From JBFLVN01 sp040758475 (GTDB lineage Bacteria > JAGRBM01): a stretch of DNA of 12,724 bases. Both the position numbers and the translations under genes were made by a program. Below the pieces are notes generated by a model. It was given only the letters and a program-made list of their open reading frames with translations, did no database searches and was not told the origin of the DNA. Below are positions 7,669 through 12,724 of this stretch, piece by piece. The DNA lies in assembly GCA_040758475.1 (NCBI GenBank), contig JBFLVN010000093.1:1-12724 (forward strand), written 5' to 3'. Each line of letters opens with the position of its first letter. Within the stretch, counting starts at the first letter, position 1.

Positions 7669-8430
7669 ATGCCCGTCGTACTGGCGATCGCGAATCAGAA
7701 AGGTGGCTGCGGCAAGACGACGACTTCCGTCAATTTGGCGGCTGGGCTCGTCCTGAAGGGCCACCGCGTCCTTCTCCTGGACATGGACCCCCAGGCCAAC
7801 GCCTCGGCCTCCCTGGGAATCGACATCGAGCAGGTTCCCGTGACGGTTTGCGAACTCCTCACCCGCTCCGATCTTTCCATCGATTACGGCCTCTACCGCA
7901 AGGGGAATCTCCACATCGTCGCTTCGCGGCCCCAGCTCGCCCAGATGGAGCACGGCGAAACCCCTTTGCCCGCGACGGCGGTTGCGCAATGGCTCGTCCG
8001 TTCGGCTGGCAATTACGATTTCGTGGTCATCGATTGTCCGCCTTCCATTGGGCGCCTCACGGGCCTCGCCTTTGCCGCCGCCCGCTGGATCGTCGTGCCG
8101 GTGGACGTGGGGTATTTCTCTCTTATCGGCGTCAAGCAGCTTCTCGGAAAGCTCGATGAAGCCCGGCATTGGAACCCGTCCGTGGACATCCTGGGCTTCG
8201 TCATCACCCATTTCGACCCCCGCAACTCCCTGTCCCACGAAGTCGCTCAAAAGGTGAAAGAGAGTTTCCCCGGAAAACTCTTCCGCTCCACCGTCCACGC
8301 GACCGTGCGCCTGCGGGAGGCGCCGGGGCATCACATGACGATTTTCGAATACGACCCGTCGGGCCGGGCGGCGGCTTGTTACCGCTCCCTGACGGACGAG
8401 GTGATCCAATGGGTCCGCGAGCGAACGTAA
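7669..8430 (+). CDS. ParA/Soj-family ATPase, probable array-positioning (ParC-like)
   Basis: The 253-residue protein is a complete ParA-type ATPase. It shows the deviant Walker A box KGGCGKTT at 11-18 (Cys at the variable site, usually Val or Ile), the A' segment LLDMDPQAN with D38 and D40, and a Walker B at VVIDCPPS with D122. The tail keeps Soj-like strings such as HATVRLREAPGHH and EYDPSGRAA. ParA proteins dimerise with ATP and move cargo over the nucleoid or to cell poles. No parB or parS-like site is seen beside it, and the operon context (after mcp, before cheB) argues against chromosome segregation. ParC of Vibrio and PpfA of Rhodobacter are ParA homologues that place chemoreceptor arrays, so a similar job is likely; this is inference. 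GAGG at 7660-7663 precedes ATG 7669 with a five-base spacer. The gene overlaps the next one by 22 bases. Confidence 0.9.
   Translation: MPVVLAIANQKGGCGKTTTSVNLAAGLVLKGHRVLLLDMDPQANASASLGIDIEQVPVTVCELLTRSDLSIDYGLYRKGNLHIVASRPQLAQMEHGETPLPATAVAQWLVRSAGNYDFVVIDCPPSIGRLTGLAFAAARWIVVPVDVGYFSLIGVKQLLGKLDEARHWNPSVDILGFVITHFDPRNSLSHEVAQKVKESFPGKLFRSTVHATVRLREAPGHHMTIFEYDPSGRAAACYRSLTDEVIQWVRERT
8398..8405 (+). promoter_or_regulatory. Strong Shine-Dalgarno inside parA for the next gene
   Basis: GAGGTGAT matches eight consecutive bases of the general anti-Shine-Dalgarno complement (AGGAGGTGAT). From the end of GAGG to ATG 8409 there are seven bases. It decides the start of the proline-rich protein and lies wholly in parA coding sequence. 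Confidence 0.75.
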
Positions 8431-9053
8431 AAGGAAAAAATTCGGGCCGGAACCGCGGAAAGCGCGGTCTCGGGGCGGGCGGCCGCTCCCTGGAGATGAA
8501 TCGTCCGATGGCGGCGGGAGGGCTCTCCTCCCACGTCGAACCACCGCCGCTTCCGCCGCCTTCGGGCGGGGATTTCGTCCCACCCCCCGCGCCGGCGCGG
8601 GCCTTCGCGGAGGAAGTCCCGCCTCCGGCTCCTTCCGCCGGGCCCTCACGGGACGTGCCGCCGCCACCCCCCGCGCCCCCTCCGGCGCCCGCTTCGCCGC
8701 CCAAGCCCCGGGCGGTCGATCTCGACCTTCTGCCCTGGGTCGTCAAAAAGCAGCTTGCGATCGAGACGGACCAGGAAGACCTGGATTTCGAGATCGTCCT
8801 GTGGATCGAAGGGAAATCGGACCGCCTCGTGATCGAAGGCCACCGGAACGACTTCGGCCGGATTTACGTGCAGGGGCCCGATACGCCGGAAGGGAACTGG
8901 AAGCGTTACCGGCGTTCGGAATTCTCGGGCACGGCGGTAGAGGACGTGTTCAAGACTTACCAGGGCCATATCGCCAGCGTCCTGGTCCGCACGGGTTCGA
9001 CGGAGTTCGAGTTCGCGGACCTCTCCGATTTCCTGGAGTGGGCCAAGTACTAG
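8409..9053 (+). CDS. Unrecognised basic, proline-rich protein; possible ParA partner
   Basis: I do not recognise the 214-residue product. It has three parts. Residues 1 to about 30 are strongly basic and Gly-rich (MGPRANVKGKNSGRNRGKRG). About 45-105 is a proline/alanine-rich segment with several PPP clusters, likely disordered and likely to need EF-P for translation. About 108-214 is a compact domain starting near LDLLPWVVKKQLAIETDQED, rich in beta-formers and acidic and aromatic residues, and ending EFADLSDFLEWAKY. The start is ATG 8409, 22 bases inside parA, behind a strong ribosome binding site; the later ATGs at 8496 and 8508 lack well-placed sites and would drop the basic tail. In Vibrio, ParC works with ParP, which has a Pro-rich N-terminus and a CheW-like end. 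This protein shares the Pro-rich layout, but its C-terminal domain does not look CheW-like. An adaptor role is inference. Confidence 0.75.
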   Translation: MGPRANVKGKNSGRNRGKRGLGAGGRSLEMNRPMAAGGLSSHVEPPPLPPPSGGDFVPPPAPARAFAEEVPPPAPSAGPSRDVPPPPPAPPPAPASPPKPRAVDLDLLPWVVKKQLAIETDQEDLDFEIVLWIEGKSDRLVIEGHRNDFGRIYVQGPDTPEGNWKRYRRSEFSGTAVEDVFKTYQGHIASVLVRTGSTEFEFADLSDFLEWAKY

Positions 9054-9076
9054 CCGGGGCCGCGGGATCGCCAGAC

Positions 9077-10183
9077 ATGTCCGTCGCCAAAATCCGCGTG
9101 CTCGTCGTCGACGATTCGAACTTCATGCGCAAGGCCATCGCGAACCTCCTGGCCCGCGATCCCGGCATCGAAGTGGTGGGGAAGGCCCGTTCGGGGGAGG
9201 AAGCCCTCGATCTGATCCCCCAGGTCGACCCCGACGTCGTGACCCTCGACCTCGAAATGCGGGGCCTCTCGGGCCTCGAAACCCTTGAGCGGATCATGGC
9301 CGAATTCCCCCGGCCCGTTCTCATGCTCTCGGCCTACACGCGGGAGGGGGCGGAGGTGACCTTGGAAGCGCTCCGCCGGGGAGCGGTCGATTTCCTGGAA
9401 AAACCCTCCGGCGTCGTTTCCCTCGACATGCACATGGTGGCGCAGCACCTGATCGATAAGATCAAGATCGCCAAGCGCTCGACGCCTCGCCGCCCCGCGA
9501 TGGTTTCACCGGTCACCAGCTTGCCGCCGCCGGATTTGCGTCCGGCCCGCCCCCCTGCTCCCAGGCCGGCGCGCAGGAGCCGGCGCCTCGGAAACCCCGC
9601 CGAATCCGTGCTCGTCGTCGCCGCCTCGACCGGCGGTGTCCAGGCGCTTCAGGTCGTTCTGGGCGGCCTTCCGGCGAACTGGCCCCTTCCGACCATCGTC
9701 GTGCAGCACATGCCCCCCCATTTCACCCAGTCCCTGGCGGCGGACATGAACCGGGCCCTTCCGCTCCGCGTCGTGGAGGCGGAAGACGGAATGCTTTTGG
9801 AAAAAGGCACCATCTACATCGCCCCTGGGGGGCTTCACACGCTCGTGGCGCCGGCCCACCACAACCCGGGCCGGCAGACGATCCGCCTTTCGGAAGCGCC
9901 CACGGAGACGTTCCTCCGCCCGGCGGCCGACGTGACCATGCTCGCCGCCGCGGACGTTTTCGGGGAAAACGCCATCGGCGTCGTTCTGACGGGAATGGGG
10001 ACGGACGGCGCCCTCGGGCTCAAAGCCATGCACGACCGGGGGGCCATCACCTTCGCCCAGGACCGGGAGACGAGCGTGATCTACGGCATGCCCAAGGCCG
10101 CCGCCGAAGCAGGGGCCGTGGACGAGGTGCTCGCCCTCGACCAGATCGCCCCCGCTTGCCGGTCGGCCGTTGGCCTGGATTAA
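9077..10183 (+). CDS. cheB: CheB: receptor methylesterase/glutamine deamidase
   Basis: CheB removes methyl groups from receptors, and often deamidates receptor Gln, when phosphorylated by CheA; it opposes CheR. The 368-residue product has an N-terminal receiver (about 5-125) with acidic pair D12-D13, phospho-acceptor D58 and the K of EKPS. A Pro/Arg-rich linker spans about 135-175, and the methylesterase domain follows to the end. The catalytic triad reads S184 (AASTGG), H211 (QHMPPHFT) and D310 (TGMGTDG), with the conserved QDRETSVIYGMP after it. The receiver has R62 where the family has a nearly invariant Pro (LEMRGLSGL rather than LEMPxMxGL). Length is close to the 349 residues of E. coli CheB. 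ATG 9077 starts 23 bases after the preceding gene, without a clear Shine-Dalgarno; earlier in-frame codons lie inside that gene. Confidence 0.95.
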   Translation: MSVAKIRVLVVDDSNFMRKAIANLLARDPGIEVVGKARSGEEALDLIPQVDPDVVTLDLEMRGLSGLETLERIMAEFPRPVLMLSAYTREGAEVTLEALRRGAVDFLEKPSGVVSLDMHMVAQHLIDKIKIAKRSTPRRPAMVSPVTSLPPPDLRPARPPAPRPARRSRRLGNPAESVLVVAASTGGVQALQVVLGGLPANWPLPTIVVQHMPPHFTQSLAADMNRALPLRVVEAEDGMLLEKGTIYIAPGGLHTLVAPAHHNPGRQTIRLSEAPTETFLRPAADVTMLAAADVFGENAIGVVLTGMGTDGALGLKAMHDRGAITFAQDRETSVIYGMPKAAAEAGAVDEVLALDQIAPACRSAVGLD

Positions 10184-10194
10184 CCTCTTTCCCG

Positions 10195-11379
10195 GTGGAT
10201 ACCTTCGCCCTCATCGTCGGCGCGGGACCGGCCGGGCTCCTGACCGCCCTCTATCTCGCGCGCCTACGGCCGGACCTGGCCGCGCGGACCCTCGTTCTCG
10301 AAAAGCGAAAGCACCCCCGGAAAAAACTCTGCGGCGGCGGAGTGAATGGGAAGGCCCTTCCGGTCTTGCGGGAAGCAAGTGTCGATCTGTTGCGGGAAGG
10401 TCCCGAGCGGCTCACGGCGCCGGGCTACGACATCCGGTTCCGGGAAAAGCAGACCGTCATCTCTGAACCGGGGGGGACGCTCATCTTCGACCGGGCGCTT
10501 CTCGACGATTTCCTCTGCCGGAAAGCCAAAGAGAAAGGCGTTCAAATCCGGGAAGAGGAAGAAGCGCAGGAAATCCGCTTTTCGGACGAAGGGGTCTTCC
10601 TCAAGAGCAGCCAGGGGGAATACCGCGCGCAGGCGGTCGTCGGCGCCGACGGAGTGGGATCGCTCGTGCGGCGGGCGGCCCATATTCCGGAGACCTATCC
10701 CCGCGGCCGCCTTCTCCAGGCCGAGGCGCCCCTTCGGAACGGCGCTTCCCGCGATCTTGTTTTCGATTTTACGTGCCTCGATCACGGTATTCGGGGCTAT
10801 GCCTGGCTTTTTCCAGAACCTTCGCCCGGAGGGATGGTCGCGAAGATCGGAATCTACGACCGGACGGCTCGCTCCGAGAAGCGGGTAAATCCTCGCCCCA
10901 TCCTCGCGCGGCTCGCCCGAAAGTGGGGATATGAAATCGGAGAGGATTCCTTCGATGCCTGGAGTATCCGGGAGTGGACCCCGAAAGCCAGGTTTTCAGC
11001 TCCCCGCGCTCTGCTCGTGGGAGATGCGGCGGGGGCGGACCCCCTTGTGGCCGAAGGGCTCCATCAGGCCTTCGCTTACGGGAAGATGGCGGCCAAAGCA
11101 CTCATCCAGGCGGATGAGAAAAGGGATTTTTCCTTTGGGTCTTACACCCGGGATGTTCGGAACAGTTCCCTGGGACTCGAACTCGCCCGCAACCGGCTGG
11201 CGGCCCGGGTCCTCTACAGCCCGTTTTATCGCTATGCTCTCGATTTTGGTTTTGAGCGGAAAAGAATCCTGGAACGGGCTTTTGCCTACGTGGCCGGACG
11301 GGCGCCGGAACTCGGCGAACTGGCGATCCGGGACCTTCTGCTCAAGCTGGCCGAACAAGGGTGGCGGAAGGTTTTCTAG
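10195..11379 (+). CDS. FAD-dependent oxidoreductase, geranylgeranyl-reductase family
   Basis: This 394-residue flavoprotein belongs to the geranylgeranyl reductase/digeranylglycerophospholipid reductase group, whose members use FAD and a reduced carrier to saturate isoprenoid or other double bonds. Seen are the N-terminal dinucleotide-binding motif GAGPAG at 9-14, an LEKRK string at the end of the second strand, CGGG with C46, the second FAD motif VVGADGVGS, the family signature Y-x-W-x-F-P at 202-207 (YAWLFP), and the third FAD contact VGDAAG at 275-280. No membrane segment is evident. Substrate is unknown; menaquinone side chains or lipids are possible. Start GTG 10195 puts the FAD motif nine residues from the N-terminus, as is usual; an upstream TTG at 10156 lies inside cheB. 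No good ribosome binding site is seen. The gene is 11 bases after cheB, so it is probably co-transcribed, but a chemosensory role is not obvious. Confidence 0.85.
   Translation: MDTFALIVGAGPAGLLTALYLARLRPDLAARTLVLEKRKHPRKKLCGGGVNGKALPVLREASVDLLREGPERLTAPGYDIRFREKQTVISEPGGTLIFDRALLDDFLCRKAKEKGVQIREEEEAQEIRFSDEGVFLKSSQGEYRAQAVVGADGVGSLVRRAAHIPETYPRGRLLQAEAPLRNGASRDLVFDFTCLDHGIRGYAWLFPEPSPGGMVAKIGIYDRTARSEKRVNPRPILARLARKWGYEIGEDSFDAWSIREWTPKARFSAPRALLVGDAAGADPLVAEGLHQAFAYGKMAAKALIQADEKRDFSFGSYTRDVRNSSLGLELARNRLAARVLYSPFYRYALDFGFERKRILERAFAYVAGRAPELGELAIRDLLLKLAEQGWRKVF
11376..11379. other. CTAG shared by two convergent stop codons
   Basis: The + strand flavoprotein gene ends in TAG at 11377-11379, and the - strand methyltransferase gene ends in TAG at 11378-11376. 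The two stops overlap within one CTAG palindrome, so there is no room for a terminator between the genes. Confidence 0.85.
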
Positions 11380-11954
11380 CGCCGCCGGGCGGCAACTTGT
11401 ACCAAGGCACCACCAGCCAGTTCCCCTTCAAAGAGTTCGAGGATTTTCCAATCCCGCCACAAGAGTTTTTGGATTTCTCCGGGGGCAAGCCAGAAGCCTT
11501 TGAGATTTGTGGCCGTTCCAACGGGACCGGCAAGGCGTGTTTCGAAGAGCAAAAGAGCATCTGGGCGCGCCGCCCGTGCAAGAACTGGGAAGAGCGGACG
11601 CTCCAGGTAGAAGAAGTCCAGGATCGTATCGTACGTTCGAATTTCGAGTTTTCTCGCTTGTTGGTTTGAAAGATCGAGGCGGCGGGTATGGATGGAGAGC
11701 GCTTCGTGCCGGGCCCGGACGGCGAGTTTTTCGAGGGCGACTTCTGAAATGTCGGCCGCTTCGACGCAGACGCCCGCCCGGGCGAGCGGCAGGGTGTGGC
11801 GCCCCGTCCCGCAGGCCACATCGAGCACCTGAGTCCCCGGACGGCGCCGAAGATGGGAAAGGAGCCGGGGAAGCCACCGGAGGAAAAAAGCGGAAGGCTC
11901 CGAGGGATGCGTCTCCTCCGCCCACTTTTTGTCCCAGCGTTCGGCGTCATTCAT
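11376..11954 (-). CDS. Class I SAM-dependent methyltransferase
   Basis: The 192-residue protein has a Rossmann-type methyltransferase core. Motif I is VLDVACGTG at 43-51, the acidic residue at the end of strand 2 is D68 in AADIS, and a later strand reads DALLLFET. The opening MNDAERWDKKWAEE is typical of small TehB/UbiE-like methyltransferases of unknown substrate, which fixes the start at ATG 11954. A GTG at 11987 would add 11 residues without similarity. No strong Shine-Dalgarno precedes either start. It is transcribed against the che operon and probably unrelated to it. Substrate cannot be inferred. Confidence 0.82.
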   Translation of the reverse strand: MNDAERWDKKWAEETHPSEPSAFFLRWLPRLLSHLRRRPGTQVLDVACGTGRHTLPLARAGVCVEAADISEVALEKLAVRARHEALSIHTRRLDLSNQQARKLEIRTYDTILDFFYLERPLFPVLARAARPDALLLFETRLAGPVGTATNLKGFWLAPGEIQKLLWRDWKILELFEGELAGGALVQVAARRR

Positions 11955-11995
11955 CGCAAGCGAGGATAACCGCTTCCAGTGAACCACCGGAAGCG

Positions 11996-12023
11996 TTGTC
12001 TTTGCGGTCCTTTTCGGTATGCT
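11996..12023 (+). promoter_or_regulatory. Candidate sigma70-type promoter of the phosphatase gene
   Basis: TTGTCT at 11996-12001 (four of six matches to TTGACA) and TATGCT at 12018-12023 (four of six to TATAAT) are 16 bases apart. Transcription would begin near 12030, giving a leader of about 20 bases with the ribosome binding site inside it. The match is moderate and the call rests on position and spacing. Confidence 0.4.
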
Positions 12024-12035
12024 CCCGGCGCGTTT

Positions 12036-12040
12036 GGAGA
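12036..12040 (+). promoter_or_regulatory. Ribosome binding site of the phosphatase gene
   Basis: GGAGA lies nine bases before GTG 12050 and supports that start over the long open frame upstream, which is antisense to the methyltransferase gene. Confidence 0.65.
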
Positions 12041-12049
12041 AAAACGTTC

Positions 12050-12694
12050 GTGGCAGCCCGCTTCCAGCTTCTGGTGTTCGACTTCGATGGGACCCTCATC
12101 GATTCGTCCATCGACCTTTCCAACGCCGTCAACCACGTCATGCGGCATTTCGGATTTCCGGAGCACAACATTTCCGAAATCCGCAGCTACGTGGGAGATG
12201 GCGCCCGGGCCCTCGTCGATAGGGCCCTTCCTTCCGATAAAAAGCACCTGCTGGAAGAAGGGTTGAAGATTTATTTGCAGTATTACGAAGCCAACCTGCT
12301 CAGCAACACGGGGCCTTATCCCGGGATCAGTGAAATGCTCGATGCCCTGGCGGGGATTCCCAAGGCGATCGCCACGAACAAGTCGGAGAAATTCACGAAA
12401 AAAATCGTCTCGGGCCTGGGGTGGGATAGATTATTCAACCAGATCATTGGGGGGGATTCGCTCGCGGGGAAAAAGCCCGACGCCATCGTGCTGCGTACAA
12501 TCTGCGACCGGATGGGGATTTCCCCGGTGGGGACCTTGATGGTGGGCGATGGTCCTCAGGACGTGGGTGCGGCCCGGGCGGCGGGGGCGGCTTCTTGCGG
12601 CGTCACTTGGGGGTTCCGGGGGGAAGAACTCATCCGTGACGCCAAGCCCGATTACCTCGTCACCCATCCCCTCGAAATCGTCCAGCTTCTTTGA
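12050..12694 (+). CDS. HAD-superfamily phosphatase, phosphoglycolate phosphatase-like
   Basis: The 214-residue protein is a subfamily IA haloacid dehalogenase-type hydrolase with a helical cap. Motif I is FDFDGTLID with nucleophile D11 and general acid D13. Motif II is T109 in ATNKS, the motif III lysine is in the KKPD string at about 141-144, and motif IV is GDGPQD with D167 and D171 binding magnesium. The cap falls at about 18-85. The arrangement resembles Gph, which dephosphorylates 2-phosphoglycolate, but this protein is shorter than E. coli Gph (252 residues), and related enzymes act on other small phosphates or pyrophosphate, so the substrate is open. It has its own likely promoter and is not part of the che operon. 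The 30 bases after the stop show no clear terminator before the window ends. Confidence 0.85.
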   Translation: MAARFQLLVFDFDGTLIDSSIDLSNAVNHVMRHFGFPEHNISEIRSYVGDGARALVDRALPSDKKHLLEEGLKIYLQYYEANLLSNTGPYPGISEMLDALAGIPKAIATNKSEKFTKKIVSGLGWDRLFNQIIGGDSLAGKKPDAIVLRTICDRMGISPVGTLMVGDGPQDVGAARAAGAASCGVTWGFRGEELIRDAKPDYLVTHPLEIVQLL

Positions 12695-12724
12695 GCTTTT
12701 TCTAAATTCAGCGTTCCGCGAGCA

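Larger units (their letters stand above)
11955..12049. other. Divergent intergenic region
   Basis: These 95 bases separate the - strand methyltransferase gene from the + strand phosphatase gene and must hold the start signals of both. A candidate + strand promoter is listed separately. I found no convincing -10/-35 pair for the - strand gene. Confidence 0.6.

Noticed and set aside
7669..8430. Chromosome or plasmid partition ParA
   Set aside because: There is no parB neighbour, no parS-like inverted repeat was noticed, and no replication gene is present; the gene lies inside a chemosensory operon.
11507..12049. Upstream extension of the phosphatase open frame
   Set aside because: It is antisense to the methyltransferase gene and has no HAD similarity. 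GTG 12050, with GGAGA nine bases ahead, starts just before the first HAD strand.

Overview
This window comes from a GC-rich bacterium (by eye roughly 65% G+C) and is densely packed with genes. It carries one long chemosensory operon on the + strand, then a convergent methyltransferase gene and a divergent phosphatase gene. Nothing here fixes the taxonomy. The gene order (HEAT-repeat protein, CheR, CheY, CheA, CheW, receptor, ParA-like ATPase, Pro-rich protein, CheB), the high GC and the Gram-negative-type receptor would fit Desulfobacterota (Deltaproteobacteria), Nitrospirota or related uncultured phyla. That placement is inference. There are no rRNA, tRNA, CRISPR, insertion-sequence or phage features.

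Layout. Positions 1-61 are an AT-richer leader. From 62 to 11379 ten genes run in the same direction with gaps of 0-46 bases or short overlaps: a 683-aa HEAT-repeat protein, cheR, cheY, cheA, cheW, an mcp, a parA-like gene, a small gene for a basic/proline-rich protein, cheB, and a geranylgeranyl-reductase-type flavoprotein. A class I SAM methyltransferase lies on the - strand (11954-11376) and meets the flavoprotein gene tail to tail, with the two stop codons overlapping in one CTAG. A HAD-superfamily phosphatase gene starts at 12050 on the + strand behind a plausible sigma70-type promoter in the 95-base divergent gap.

How it works together. The membrane receptor (two membrane segments, extracytoplasmic sensor, HAMP, signalling hairpin) would be coupled by CheW to the kinase CheA. 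CheA would phosphorylate CheY and CheB, and CheR and CheB would set receptor methylation. The window therefore holds a complete core pathway with its own receptor and adaptation enzymes. No CheZ, CheC, CheX or CheD is visible, and no flagellar gene is present, so the output could be motility or another function. The ParA-like ATPase and the Pro-rich protein sit inside the operon between receptor and cheB. By analogy with ParC/ParP of Vibrio and PpfA of Rhodobacter, they may position the receptor array, but the Pro-rich protein does not look like ParP.

Most worth a second look: (1) the ParA-like ATPase plus unrecognised Pro-rich partner, with a start buried in parA behind a near-perfect Shine-Dalgarno; (2) a CheW with a long linker and an extra small beta-rich C-terminal module that recalls the C-terminal barrel of some transposases; (3) a run of nine G in cheA between the phosphotransfer and catalytic parts, where slippage would cut the protein short; (4) a Gly in place of the usual Asp in the CheA N-box; (5) the HEAT-repeat protein translationally coupled to CheR.
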